DNA of 64,000 bases, from contig CM056576.1 of the NCBI GenBank assembly GCA_029721435.1, forward strand, positions 71,193,876 through 71,257,875, given 5' to 3'. Under the pieces are notes generated by a model. It did no database searches, was not told the origin of the DNA, and saw nothing but the letters and a program-made list of their open reading frames with translations. This stretch comes from Gymnothorax reevesii (taxonomy: Eukaryota; Chordata; Actinopteri; Anguilliformes; Muraenidae). Position 1 is the stretch's first letter; every line of letters begins with the position of its first letter. The position numbers were made by a program, and so were the translations under genes. Below are positions 27,101 to 42,100 of this stretch, one piece after another.

Positions 27101-30100
27101 CAAAGCTCCACCTTGTGTCAAAATTTTGAAACAAACATGTATAATGTCATCGTGGGACACATCCTCGGGTCATGACTTTTCATTTGCACTTGATTTGAGG
27201 TCAATCGAACAAATATTTCCAGAGATATGATAAAAACAGTGATTTTTTCAGTTTTTGGCCCCTGGTGGCCAATCTAGAAATTGTAGATTGTCCAAAATCA
27301 AATCAGTTCTTCCTCTTTATGATACTTTGCAGAATTTGGAATTTCTAATTGAAATATTACTGCAGTTATCGTGTTAACACGTTAATCAGTTTTTGGCCCC
27401 TGGTGGCCAATCTAGAGATCGCAAATTGTCCAAAATCGAATCAGTTCTTCCTCTTTATGATACTTACTTATGAGCAAAACTTAAAATTTGTAATTGAAGT
27501 ATTACTGAAGTTATTGTGTTAACACGTAGTGCGCCGGCCGCGGTCGGACCAAAAACAAAATATCCCCGGAATGCCATTCGGCGTTCGGGGATATAAAAAT
27601 CAGCAAATTATAGTTTGATTGTTAATCAGGTGATCTCAAATGGGAAGGGCTTCAAATCCATGATGCAGAAAAGGAGAAAGGCTTCCGCCTGACAGCACTC
27701 AACTGAAAATCCTGCAACACCAGTATAACCAGGAGTTGGGGTTGAAGAGGTTGAGACAAGTTATAGGGCTACATGGCACAGGAACTTTCTGGGATAAAAT
27801 GTAGAAAAAAAAAAAAAAACAGAACTAAAAAGCAACTTGCATACCAATTTTTTGCAACCCTAACCGCAGTTACTATGTTTGCACACAATCTCAGTCTCAA
27901 AAAGAGCTACTTAAATCTTGTAAGAACATTCGCCAAAAAAAAGGGGAAATAAATCTGCCAAAGATAACCCTTTCAGCAATGATTGAATTTCAAAGGCCTT
28001 TTTATAAACTGGCCTTTCAAAGTGAACTGGTTTTAATCCAGGTTTCTGAGAAAGTGATGTTTGAATCAGTTGTAGTCCAAAACCTCCCAATCAGCACAAT
28101 TTTACAACTGATAACTGCTGTGAGAATATGCATGCTGCTGAGGCCAGGAGCACTCTAGGGCACTCATTTGGTACAGCAGCGAAGTCTAGCATGCAGCACC
28201 ACCATTAGACAAAAAAAAGCAAAAGAAAATGTGTTATATGCCTATCCCATTGTTTTTAATGTGATGGCAATCCAATTTCACAATTGTAAAGGCTTGGTTA
28301 CACTGATGCTTTGATGTGGCACCATAATTAAATTTCCATTAAGCATTTTTGCTTGACATAATGTGAATTACCATTTGCAGACATGCGTTGTACATAAATT
28401 AAGGTTTTCAGTTTATCTGTTGGGAATAGAATCCATTGTCCAAGTATAGATTCTGCCAGCTCAAGACAGAGAGCTCAACTGGGTTTAAAACTTTTTACGG
28501 AGATGAAAGGCAAACCTGTCCCTTCAGCCCCTGTCCCTTCAAAGTCTCGATGTCATCCCTTGTCAGTCTCTGGGACCTTCCATCATCAACAATGTTCCGG
28601 TTATCAATTCCAGCCTCCTTCACCTCTAAAAAAAATACAAAAAAGGACAATTTTCAATCCAGAGTTGCGTTATCATGATACTACAGTTAGTTAACCAGGA
28701 ATCAACTTCAGGCAAATAGCAAGGTTAATCACATGGGACTAGAGTCCAAAGATCGTCACAACAACTCAAGACAACTCAGGAATGGGAGCCTTACTTCAAA
28801 GGTTCTTCTTTAGGAGCTTTTCTCCTTTAATAGATGGTACAATAGAGAAAGACAAGAAAGATGGGAAGAAGAATGGGGGAGACGTGCAGCAAACGGCCCA
28901 AGCCAGAGTCAGCCTTAGTGGTATCCGCACTTAAGTGATGTTTCCATCACACAAAATCGAGTCATTGTGCAAAATGAAAGTCTTTAGATTTTTCCGTTCT
29001 TTTCTTGGAAGGTTAACAAATAAATTTTCAGAGAAAAACAATAAACCAGTTTGCAATGGTATTGACAGACATAACACGGGAAAATGCATGGACACGGAGA
29101 AAAAAAGAGAACAAAAATGCTGTGAAAACTCCAAATGGGACATTGTAGTGCAGTCAACACACGTCAACAATGAAATTCAATAATGTGAACCAAATCAAAA
29201 TACTTCCCTCATCTACATGTCTAGATTCTTACTCTATGAGCTTATTCTCATTAAGGTTCAAAACATGTTTACTTGGCAGTGTCATATATGGAGGATTGTC
29301 TTAAGGTTGACTGATCATTACCATGTAAATGTGCTCACCGACTAAGTACCTCACACCAGCCCAGTTCAAAAATTCCAACCCTGCCCTTCAAAATAAGGTA
29401 GGTGTTAGTCTATGGGTAATCGGGTCTTCAGACCATGCATTTCAACGTTAGTTCCAACTTATCGACTTAGGTAGCTAGCTAACTTGCCAGGTAACCAGTC
29501 ACTGAAACTCAATTTACAAAAATTAGTTAGCCAGCTAAGTAACCATTTTATCGAGCTGGCAAGATTCAGTATTGAGTGACTTTAGTTACAAATGCAAATC
29601 CACGGCAATAAGGTCTTAGTCTTTGTCAGTACATAACTGTGTTCAGAGAAATGAGATCAATTTCTGTAGTTTTCTACGGAGACCTGTTTTACAATGTCGC
29701 TAACATGCCAACTAACCAATGGGTGGTATTTTTCAGCAGTAGCACCACTGCTAACAGTACATAACACTACAGTTGTGCACAAAAGTTTGCATACCCTGGC
29801 AGACCTGATCAATCAACGCAAAGCATTGTCCTATTAATAAGTAAATTATTTTTCTGTACAGACTTTTGCCCATGATTTCATCGCTGTTTGATCGCACACG
29901 GAGAGAAACCATGTCTTCAGTTGCCAATTACGATAATTGGAAAATGGGTCAGTAAAGGAAAATGATTGAGAACTAGCCAGGACTAATTGTCATAAAGGGA
30001 CGTGTCTGTGCCCCCTCAATTCCTGGTTCTAGAACCACCACTGGATGCATGTTTGGTCCGCCTCTGCCCTGTTGCGTGCATTGCAGTCGGTCAACTCCCG

Positions 30101-33100
30101 CTGACGGCGTCCTTGCTGCGTAACAGTGCCGGACGGCTAGTATAGCAAGACTAATGAGCGAGCCCTACGAGATCATGAGGAAATGACAAAATCACGCACG
30201 AACGTCCGAGAAATTATATATGTTGCAATAAGTGCAACTACAAACAGGCAACAGCCTTTGGTCTTTACCAAAAGGGTTGAGGGTTGGCCATAGGAGGAAG
30301 CGGAAGTGACGTATGAGGGAGAGTTTCCCTGTAGGGATCCCCTTGCGTCTCAGTTGAGTGGACGTAAACAAAAGAATTTTTTTAGCCTGTACAAAATACT
30401 AGAGGTGTGCGATTTTCACTCGTTCTGACCTGGGCCTCATTTCCCAAAAACATCTTAAGGGAACGATGATCGCAGAATCGCTCTTACAAGGCATTTTACG
30501 TTTGTGGAGTGTCTCCCAAAACCATCCTAAATTAAGACACAATTAGAAATTATCGTATTTAATCATGACTCCTGATGCTGTTTGTAAATGAAAGGGACGA
30601 TTCATGGAAAGTGAATGACGATTTTTAATCATACATTCACCAAAAACAAACAACAATTATAGACATTATACCAATAATAATAATTACATTAACAAATGAA
30701 GAAGAAATTAGATGTTATAATAAAAAAGACATAACCTATATACACATTTCAGCAAATTTAAATATTATACTGCACTAGAAGAACCGTGAAAAGAATAATG
30801 AATTCAGCATTGAATTCAGATGCAAGCTGTGCATTTCGCTGCCAATAGATCACGTATATATAGATCACTTTCAAGGATTTTTTTTGCGTGTATAGGCCAA
30901 TTACTACACGTCACCATTACTTGACTATGTATAGCCTACTCCACTTCCAGGGTGTATATGTTTCATTAATTTTTTACTATTTTATGCATGTTCAATTTCA
31001 TTTGGACTTCATGACATAGCTAACACAGGCATACATTTAAATTGGTGACTGTGGCCTATAATACATTAAACATCTCAGCAGCAGTGAAGTGGACAGCGTA
31101 ATGCGAAGTTACAAAGTACTTATCTTTCATGCAAGCGTTCCCGCGCAAGAGCTTTTTCAGGAAACGCACTTTAAAAACGAGGGACTTTCGTAAGATTGCT
31201 CGTAGGAAACCCACTTAGAGCTTGAAGATCTATCGTTATTGGGAAAAAAGGCCCCATTTGTTCTTCACATCCATTTATTATTTAGCGGAGTTGAATTTCT
31301 GTTGTTCGGTGTTTTCCTTGGAGGCCATAGCCTTAGATGCACAAATACCAGCTACACCTGTGTAACTGCGGGGGAGGGGTGTTGAAACTCAAAAGGAACT
31401 TATTTCCATTGCAGCTTTCATGGCCGTGAGCCTTACACATTGTCAACCGTAAAATGTGCTGTGCTGCCTGACAATGCGACAGCAATTTACATGTCACGTT
31501 TGATACGCTTAAACAAAATGTTTCCCACCTTCACTGTCGGGTATTTAGATGCTCAAAAGTAACCAAAATCAAGAGCTATGAATTAATTTATATTAAATTA
31601 ATCTTGTGCAATTATCAAATAAAAATTGCCACAAATTTGTGGCATTGATTCGCCTGAACATGTTTGCCTAATATTCGGTGCATTTGACTATTGCGTTCAA
31701 TGCAAAAATAATTTCTCTCACATTCACATGCTTCACAAAATGTTTTCCACTTCACATATATTTTCAAATGCTTAAAACCAGGCCAATCTTAAAATGATTT
31801 TAAGATGTGTATATATATTTATTTTAAGAGTATATTTATTGATATTAGAAGGGTCAGACAAAGGATACAGAACCACCACATATCAAACAAATATACCCTC
31901 TTTTCAACCTACTCTATTAGAGATCATTTCCACAGTCACAGAAAATAATACAAAGAAAAAGAAAAAAGGGGATCTAAAAGCTTGCAACTCGTGTACACTG
32001 ACTGTGCGAACTAACTAGGGGGCAACCTGTACATAAAGAAAATCAAAGTGACAATCGTTAAAGGGGACCTAAAATGCTCATCCTTCTTTCAATACATATT
32101 AGTAATGTTATCGTATTGGTTGTCCATGCTCAACCTCTGAAAAGTTTCTAAACTTAAGATAAAGGGATTTTGCCGTAATCCAAGAACATGATTTTGTGAG
32201 CATGATTTCCTCTCTGAACAGCTCCTGCTGAGATCTTCACGAGATCTAGGTAAATCTGACGTCAGGTTCTGCCGTCCAATTAATACAGACCTAGCCAGAG
32301 CCAACCACAGCGCTAGACCTACCCACACCGGAAACTATTCTAGCAGGCACCAACAACGGCAGATCATACTAGGCCTTAGTAGCGTCTACGCTTTTGGAAA
32401 GACAAAAGAAGAACCGCAGATCATTTGAGGCGCAATTTTGTTAGTATCTCTCCCAAAGCTACTTGACCGTTTACTTTTCTATCCATCTATCTATCTATCT
32501 ATCTACTGTCGACGCTGGGGCGACGGGACGAAAATTGGGTCCACAAGGTCCTATTTCCCATGCAGCTCTCAAGCTCCTTTGGGTCCTCTGGATTGGTGTC
32601 GCGCAAGAGAGTGTCTAGAAACCTCCCCGCTGGTCGTCCCCTTAGAGAGATTCCATGCTGTGGGACCCACGTCACAAGTTGGTGTGCTGGGAAAGTATCG
32701 TCCCGGTAAACGTGCACTGCAAGTCTCAATCTGTTCCTACGAATGATGTTAGAAAGACATTCCGTATCTTTATAGAGCTCCTTGTTAGTAACTTTCTCAT
32801 GCCGTTAAGGGATTGCCACGCCAAAGCTTTCCTGACATTGATGTTTACATTTGGACGCATGAAAAACAAATATATTCCCAAAAGACGATGCCACCAGAAA
32901 TCAGTGGGTAGCTTTTTTGTTTGCTGGCAGCAAACAGCCACGGCCAAAGGGAGCGTTAGCTGCTTGTGCTCAGCATTTCACCAAAGACAGCTTTGTTAAT
33001 AAAGGATAATTCGACACAGGATAAGCGTTTCAGCTGCATCTCAAACCTGAAGCAGTTGCATCGATCAAGCGCTTGGAGCCACAAGCTGTAAGTAACAATA

Positions 33101-36100
33101 TAACAGCAAATAATGTAAGTGAAGCTAATGTGTTACGGGTGGCTAGAAGGACCGCTAACGATAGTCAGCACTAACAACTGGCCTCAAACGCAGGCTTTGT
33201 AAAATATCTGAAGATAAAGCCTGCATCTGTCGCAATTGCTTTACTTATCCATGACCGGTTTCAGCCTGATACATCTCCAGTGTGGCAAGCTCACTGATGC
33301 TACAGGTGAAAGCAAGAGAGAAGCGCACAGGCTATAACGTGTATAACAAACGATTTACTGCCATCGATTAAATATTAAATTCTTTCCTGTAGAGGTGATC
33401 GATTCACTAGCTCCACATAAGCAAAGGTTCACGCAGACGGAAGTTACGGTCAGTAAAACCTTTATTATGTTCACTACATAACCGGAGCTCTACCTAGCTC
33501 TCATGCACTCTCCATAACGTGCCCATTTTCTGCAAGGAAAAGCTGGTCATTCCAAAGCAATAGGTAAACCATTACCGCGGGCAATTTCCGAAAAGGCTTG
33601 GAGCTTTCGCCCCTCCATCATATTCCAGCGCGGAAGCAGTTCTTTCTCCGCGCTAACGACACCTCACAGTTATGCACACGAATCAGCAGGTCCTAATACA
33701 CACCAAAGCAGTCCATAAGCTGTTGGTTCACTTTTAGCTGCCTTTCACTGTCCATGTTTCCCTCTACACTCAAACCCACCGGATTTCTATGGTCTCCGGT
33801 CTACACTTGGACATGTCGACCCGTTCTACAAATGCGTCTGTATGTTGTGGATTCTAGCTTTCCCTGCATCCTACCTAGTAGAAGAATCGGTGTACTCACC
33901 GGTAGCAAACTGTAACTTAGCCGATAGCAAAGTTGAGCTTGTGCTGCCAGATTTTCGCACCGCTTCCTCCACTTTCGCCACTGCGTTTATTAGAGCAAGT
34001 TAATTTCATTGGGTCTATATTCAAGTATAACGTTATATTGCGGAATTTGCCCCGCTTCGTTATCAGATGGCAGCCGTGTCTCTCGTTTCATACTGGTGAA
34101 GCAGACTCGTAAAACTGCGTTCTGCAGCCTCTTCCCGCCCAACTCCCACTGCGCGCCCTCCACAGAGCTGGCCAGTCAGAAGAAAGTGGGCACCCGGGGA
34201 GTGGGGGCCATAGCAGAAGAGCCACCCCAATGAGGCATTTCAGGCAGAGACTACAATAAACTGCATATGGGGTTTTTTGAGGATGGCAGTATGAGCGAAA
34301 TAAGTACCCTTTTTTTTACTTTGCGCGATCAGGGGTACTCTAGGTGTGTCAAAGACCAAAATATAAACTTCGAAAAATAGCAAATTAGGTCCCCTTTAAC
34401 TCCTTGATAAGCTGTTGTGAATTAGGGACCGGTCATCCATGCCAAGATCATATTTATCTTACCGGCCATGGTCGTGCTAACAGCAAGTTGACTGATGCAT
34501 GACACTCGAGTCTCATCACAAAAACTCTTTCCTAAGCTTCACTTATCCAGGGGTTAAAAATGAGGAGAACGAGGTAACTCGGGTATCGCAACAAAATGTG
34601 ATATTACTGCACAGAAGCACAAGCACTGCCACGACTTCCATTAAATATTTGCACTCCTGCACACACTTGTTTGCGAGACATACAGGTTCAATGAACACGT
34701 TGCCAAATGAGGATAATACCGCAGTACACTTACTGCGTTTTAAAAGCATCCACAATTTTTCGACACCCGGAAAAGACCGCTTTTGAATAGTGATTTAGAT
34801 AGGCGAGCAATTGTTGGCGTAGAGAAATTTTTTAGCCTCCAACAACGAGTGTTGCCTCGCCAAGCGAGAACTGTAATTGACAAGCATTCATGGCTGCATC
34901 TGGATTAGCATGCTGCTCGAAATTTATGGTTTGACAGATGACACCAATTACACCAAAGATTCCTTCAGCAAACACATTGGCAATGTTTCAAAACAAACCA
35001 CATTTTTAGACAAAAAAATAAGCTTGCGCATGCTGGCCTTCATAACCGAGCACTCCCAGCGTAGTAGAATAGCTAAGGCAAACATGACATCGTACACCAG
35101 AGCAACATGAACCCCACCAAAGTGCGGTAGCCAACATTAACATTGTTATAGAAGTCTGCAGCGATAATGAATACTACGCACCTTTGTTGAGCGAGCACAC
35201 GGAGGAGCAGCTTCCCAAGGTGAGCTTAAGTAGAGCAGCATATTACCAGCCAAGCAATCAGGCAGCTAGGTCAGATGAAAGTCATGTGCACTCAGGTAGA
35301 AGCTGCTCCTCTGTCAGCAGGCTTGACTCCATGGCTCATCGGAACTCACGTCAAGTGTTCATTAGTACATTTTTTTAACCTCATAACTAGTCCTAAATTG
35401 CCCCAGTCCTAAATTTTTTTTGGAATGTGTTACAGGCCTGAATTGTAGGAATGGATGCACAGCTGCCAACCTTAGGTTTCATACATCAGGGAGATTCTTG
35501 GCAGTGAACAAAGTGAGTGAGCCAAATCAACTGGGGTTGAGGGGCCGTGTTGGTGTCCACTGGCAACGCCCCGGCAGGGGACCGGAGGCAACACCCATGG
35601 AAGCTCCTGAGTTCTGGCCATTTTTGTCAGCTAATTTAAGCACTATTTAAGCACGAGTTGAACCCATCAACTTCATTGCACCTCTGAAACATGCAGAACA
35701 AGTTGGTGAAGCTACATTATGAACGCTGTGAAGCTATGAGTAATGGCGCCCGCGTGGCGATGTGGCGACCATGGATCCCTCACCATGAAAATAAGTTTGG
35801 GTTTTTGAAGTCTTTACTAAACTAGTATCATCATGAAAATGGATACATAGGTCAAGGGTGGCAAGCTCTTACATCTGATAGGGGCGGCACCCATGGGGGG
35901 AGCAAAATGCCGCTATAGCACCCCCTTGAAATTTTCAAAAACCCCTCCCCGTAGGGGTTTTTTTGTAATAGGAAGATGAAAATTGGTACACATGTATGTT
36001 GCCAAGATGCACAAAAAAGTCTCTGGCACCATTGGTCAACTCCAAACAGGAAGTCAGCCATTTTGATTTTAACGTGTCATTTTGGCCTGATTTCCATTCG

Positions 36101-39100
36101 TTGTATTTTTAACTAACTCCTCCTATGTTGTTCACAGCATGTTGGTCTCATGTTGTTCACAAGCCTCCCTAAGTGATCCTAAGGTAAGTTTTACCACTGC
36201 TCTTGCAGCACCACCTGAGGCTCTTAAATGTTTGTTGGAGTCTGAGGGCAATCCTGAATGAATGAATGATCAATGAATCCTTTCATTGATCCCAGAGGTG
36301 CTTGATAGGATTCAAGTCTGGAGAACATGCAGGCCACTCTAAAAAAGTGTCTGCCACTGACATGGCAATATCCTCCGCTGCCTCAATTTTATGTGTCCGT
36401 ACGGACATACGGACGGACGGACAGAGCCCAATGCTATATTCCCCGCTTCGCGCTAATCGCACCGCGGGGTATAATGAGGAAATTTAGCCCCCTGGATGTG
36501 CTCAGTGATGATTTGCGCAGTGTGCTCAGGCATTGTCATCCATGAACAGGAAATTAAGGCGGTCCCCGCGATGCACAGGCATGATAACTGGTTTACATGA
36601 GGCTGGAACTACTTCAGCTCTGATTCAGAGCACTTGTTTTGAACGCTTTTATTTCATTTTTTCTGCACTGAACCCAGAAATTGACCAATACATGCAATCC
36701 TTACGGCAATTCCGATAAATGAGTTCGGAGCACGGAATAAGAGTTACAACTGGAAAATCTTGAGCAAAAAGAATGGATTCATTTGAGGGAGGGCAATGAC
36801 TCTACCTACCTCCATCTGCCAGACTGTTACTAAATCATTTCATATCAGGCAGAAAGTTTGAAGAAGGGGTGTTTCATTTTGTCAACTCACATTTTTGATA
36901 CCCAAGTCTTCACTAATTTTTAAACTTTAAGGAAGTGAAAGGGGCAAGGTAGGAAGAACACGAATGAGTAAACGTGGAGAAATCCAAGTGACAATACATA
37001 CACACAAAATGACAACAGAGGTGGTAAATTGAAAAGGCAATGCTAAGCTCAATATCAGCGTTTGGAATTACCTGTGATGCTTTCTGTTTGTTTGGGTTTT
37101 TTTGGCTGAAGTGTTCCACCAGAGGCAACTTCAAACGAGGTCCCATACAGCTCCCCGATGGCATTATCAAGGTAGAACCACTGCTTTTCAAAAATTACTT
37201 TCCTGCATGTTAAAATGTGATTTTAAAAAAGTAAGCAACACATTAAATAAAAGGTACATGGACTGTTCCACAATCAGATTACTACATCAACTTTCTATAC
37301 TTTTATACTTTATATGTGCCACGCACCTCAACAAACAACAACAAACATTGATCTGCTGTACAGTGATGCTTGACTGGTTCTTTTGGGTGTGGCCAATAAC
37401 CTACCTAAAGCCAAGGGAAAAAATTTTAAATTCTACAGCATCAAAAGAAATGGAACATCTTAAGACACAGGAGACAGAAAATGAGCCATTGGCATATTAC
37501 GGGCAGTCTCAGCCGCCGAGAGGGGGCCGCGTCATTGTTGACTGGTGACAGTGCAAATCAGTCGGCTGTCTGTCCGAGAATGGAAAGCAGGCACTGTCGC
37601 TGACCAACCCCATTAAGAGCAACCACGAGTGACTACAGTAGCTCAATTGCGCCACATCCGTTTACAGCCTGTAAGTTACAGATTCGGGAAAGCAAGCCAA
37701 ACCGATCAGGTGACGAGGGGTCCAAGACGTCTGAGGGTGAGCGCAAGTACCATTCAACGTCGTCAATGTTAGCAACACATGTTTGCATACGGCACCTACA
37801 GAAAACTCACTTTTTACCCATTAACAGGAATAGGAACTCTTCACTTATGACTGGGGACACCTGCCTATGTGTAACTTCTTGGCACATTATTTCCCCGTCT
37901 CTGTCGGAAAATGGAAACAGGCACTGAAGCTGACCGACCCTGCTTAGGGCAGCCGTGCGTAAATGAGCAAGAAGTGGGTTTTCTATAGGACCATGTGCAC
38001 TCATGTGTTGCTCAGGTAGACAGCGTCAAACGGTACTTGTGCTCACCCTTAGATGTCTCGGACCACTTGTCTCATGATCAATATGGATTGCTTTCCCGAA
38101 TCTGTCACGTACAGGCAGTAACCTGATGTGGCGCTCTAGCTACCGTAGTCAGTTGTGGCTGCCCTAAGCAGGGTCGCTCTCGTTTTCCATTCTCGGACAG
38201 ACAGCCAACTGATTGTTGACTGATGACAGTGCAAATGACGCACCGCCTCTCGGCGGCTGAGACCTGCCCGTAACATGCCAATGGCTCTTTTTCTCTTTCC
38301 TGCATCATAAACCACTCCATTTTCTTTTTTTTTTTTTTTTATAAATTTGGCATCTCCAATCCCACCCGAATCTGGAATGCCCAATTGGTGAACTATGTAC
38401 AAAGCTTGCTCGTATGCGACCCCTTGCTGCCAACTCAGGATAGTGAAGACAGTTCACGGCTCTCCTCCGAAGCACGTGACTGTCAGCCACTGATTCTTAT
38501 ACACTCATTGGTCCTCGTAAGTTCAGAATGAGGGCGGAGGATACCCGGACATGAACAAACCCAGAGTCTTCCTGACGAGCGCCCGTCTGGCCAGCAGGAG
38601 GCGCTGGAGCAACAAACAAAGCTACTATTTTATCCCCAAATCCGGCAGTCCCTTCCCAATTTGGAACCCCGTAACGCGATGGCCAATTGTGCGCTACTCT
38701 GAAAAAGCTGCTGACCCCTGCCGGTGGGTACGCCGGGGCTCGAACCCGCGACGTGATAGTCACCTCTGCACTGCAGCACAGTGCCTTGACCGAGTGAGCG
38801 ATCCGGCAGCTCACCATTCCATTTTCTTGATGCCGTAGCATTTTTGATTTTTTTCTGTTGACTATGTAGGCTGTTGACTACACACAAAAGAATAAACCAA
38901 GTGTCACGACACATGAAAAACAGATCAATGTTTGTCCTTACTGAAGTGCATGGCGTGTTCACGTGGCGTGCCTCAAGATTACAATACCATGCACTTTTCT
39001 TTATTTCCTCTCGTAATAAAAAACAACTGATTCCTCAATTTGCTGCAAATACATGACATACTTCACTCCTGCATTTTAAATAGCGCCAAGCGTACATCTT

Positions 39101-42100
39101 GGGCCAATATTTGCAATAATCTTGGAGTAAGTGTTGAGTATCAAGTCATTTTAATACCAAGCAATGCAGCCACAATAAACAGACACCATCTACCTGAGGA
39201 AAAAATATTAATTGCTTCCTAAATAAGAGAAATTAATGCTTTTTTGAAATTTTCCATGTTCCTTCTGTTAAATGATCATTTTCTTACATCGTTTGTGATG
39301 AAAATGACAATCATAATGGCATTACCAGGAGTTTTTCTCTATGATGTCAATAGTTTTTTATATATTATTTTTAAGAATACAAAAGACTATGACTGTCTCT
39401 TTACCCGTCTGAAAATTATCGTAGAAAAAAATATACTGCTGTATTGCCCGTCAAAATCTGTCCTCTCCAGAAATGCAATTATGTTCCAAAATAGACTGAG
39501 ATGCCATTTATTGTTTTAACATGTTTTCATGCAAAAAGACAATTCACTGTACTAAATATATCACAATGAAATGTTGTCTTGGTATTCGTTAAGCTATGTA
39601 TATTCTGACAATACCTGCCTGTCAAAAGCATGTCCTCTCCAGAAACAAACAAAACAGATGTTGATGACAATTCAAGCATAAAAGCAAAACTCAAAATATG
39701 ATGGCACTTACATATTATGAGCAAGGTCTTTTTGGAAGGCAATATATCACTGATTGCTTGCATATTACATGGTAGGCATACGAGAATGTTTACTGCCTTC
39801 AAAACCTGTCCTCTCCAATCATCAAAGCAGAACTCAGGGATAAATCATCATGCTGTTTTACACAAACTTAGATAGTAAATAAATATTGCAAAATACAAAA
39901 ATGCGGAATTTTTGTTTTCAAAGACAAGATAAATGAGGTTTTATTCCCCCTAATTAGTTGTCGTCTGCTTCAACGGTCACATGATAATGACGCAACGTCG
40001 CCCGAGAATGACGAAACGTCGCCCTTCGCCCGCAGGTATGCGCAGTTATTGTGTTGGATAGTGTGATTGTCCCAGTTCATTATTTTATGACAAAAGATCG
40101 TTCAATATGGCCCATTGGCCAGTTGCACACGATAGTGTTATGTACTTTCTGAAATACTCAGAGTTGCTTCAACATTAACGGTTTGCTTCTGTCACTTATC
40201 AGTCTATATCAGATGCTGAGCAGATGACAGGTATATCATCCCGGATATATGATTTTAGCTGTCGCAGATATTCCCAGGATTTGGCTTAGCCTTTTCGGCT
40301 TTATAGTGAATTTACGTCGACATTTTCTGATGCAACTACCAAGCTAGTTCTGCAACATTGTTATGGTTTTCTTACATGTGCTCAGCTAACCATAACTATA
40401 GAAGTAATGGTCCTGAGAGTGCAACTGACACAGAGTGGGAAGGCAAACGAAGTATCGGCAATATTAAAATATGCGTCGATCGAATGTTAGATTTATGAAA
40501 CAGAATTTCTACGTTATGGAATATTTACACATTAATTACCAGATATTTTCATATTTGTTGTCTGTCACTTAAAGCCAGTTCATCAGTCATCAGAGAAAAC
40601 GGCTGGAAATGTGATGCTAGTTAAAAACCCTCTCGCTTCTCGGTGGAGCAGCTGATGTCTCATTAAGAGTGCCAACGAACAAACATCAGCCACAGGTAAG
40701 CGAGACAAAACTTGCGAACATCAGTCGTGGTTAATTAAGCCAAATCCTGGGAATATCACATATAAAATCACATATCCAAGATGACATACCTGCCATCTGC
40801 TCAGCATCGGATATAGACTGATAAGTGAGAGAAGTAAGCGTTACAGCAACCCTGGATATTTCAGAAAGTACTTAACACTGTCTCGTGCAACTAGCCAATG
40901 GGCCATATTGAACGATCTTTTGTCATAAAATAATGGACTGGGACAATCACACTATCCAACACAATAACAGCGCATACCTGTGGGCAAAGGGCGACGGTTT
41001 GTCATTCTTGGGCGACGTTACGTCATTATCATGAAACCCTTAAAGCAGATGACAACTACAGCGCCCTTGATAATTATTGGCACCCCTGGTTAAGATGTGT
41101 TAAAATTCTTACAATAAATTCAATTTTTATCGCAGAAGCATACTCTGACACTGAAAATTGTAGAAAAATGTAACCTTAAACTCATATCTACTGTCAGAGG
41201 AATCATTAACAAGTTTAAAACAACTGGAACAGTGGTAAACTAGCCTGGAAGAGGACAAGCTTATTTTGCCACCACGCACAGTGAGGAAGACGGCAAGAGA
41301 AATAAAATAAAAAGTTATCCAAAGCTCACTGTTTAAGAATTGAAACAAATGGTAACATCTTGGGGTCACAAAGTCTCCAAAACAACCATGAGGCACCATC
41401 TACATGCCAACAAGCTATTTGGGAGGCATGCACAGAAAAAACCTTTTCTCACTCACAATCATAAACGCAAACGTCTGGAGTTTGCTAAGCAGTACTGGGA
41501 CTTCAACTGGGACCGTATGCTTTGGTCAGATGAGACCAAGATAGAGCTTTTTGGCAACAAACACTCCAAGAGGGTCTGGCGGAATACAAAAGATGAGTAT
41601 GCAGAAAAGCACCTCATGCCCACTGTGAAGTATGGGGGAGGATCGGTGATGCTGTGGGCCCGTTTCTCTTCCAGAGGCCCTGGGAACCTTGTTAGTGTGC
41701 ATGGCATCATGAACGCTTTGAAATACCAGGACATTTTAAATCAAAATCTGGTGGCCTCTGCCCGAAAGCTGAAGATGGGTCGTCACTGGGTCTTTCAGCA
41801 AGATAATGACCCTAAACATGTGGCCAAATCTACAGAGAAATGCTTCACCAGACACAGAATCAAGCTCCTCCCATGGCCATCTCAGTACCCAAACCTCAAC
41901 CCCATTGAATACCTGTGGAGTGAGGAGAGTGCAGAGAGGAGAGGACCCAGGTCACTGGATGATTTAGAGAGTGGTATGGTTACAGATCCCTCTTTCTGTA
42001 TTCTCCCATGTGAAACATTACAGGAGAAGATTATGCGCTGTTTTGTTGGCAAAAGGGGGTTGTACAAAGTATTAACATCAGGGGTACTAATAATTGAGGC

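Larger units (their letters stand above)
18679..28515 (-). other. trmt6 intron 3; mostly transposon sequence
   Basis: 9.8 kb. Holds a long-inverted-repeat element (21104-22617), an inverted transposase duplication (22627-23011, with Tc1 coding to 23091), a degraded Tc1 (23700-24530), a 1.6-kb inverted-repeat element (24612-26204), and a tandem-repeat module (26813-27595). Phrases of the 24.6-kb family (atgtcaaatcatc after gggtcac) recur at 20564. Nothing nameable at 18700-20550, 20700-21100, 23100-23690, 26210-26780 and 27600-28500. Confidence 0.7.
28626..37071 (-). other. trmt6 intron 2; mostly transposon sequence
   Basis: 8.4 kb. Holds a Tc1 end (29770-29855), a hAT-like end (30005-30045), a MITE (30432-31255), a TTAA-flanked element with a LINE fragment (32062-34395), and a module with Tc1 debris (36230-36476). 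An imperfect 22-bp stem is at 34802-34862 (ggcgagcaattgttgg with ccaacaacgagtgttgcctc). Nothing nameable at 28700-29760, 31260-32050, 34870-35850 and 36550-37060. Confidence 0.7.

Noticed and set aside
37102..37548. 148-aa plus-strand open frame
   Set aside because: Antisense to trmt6 exon 2 at its start and runs into the Tc1 relic; no single protein family across it.
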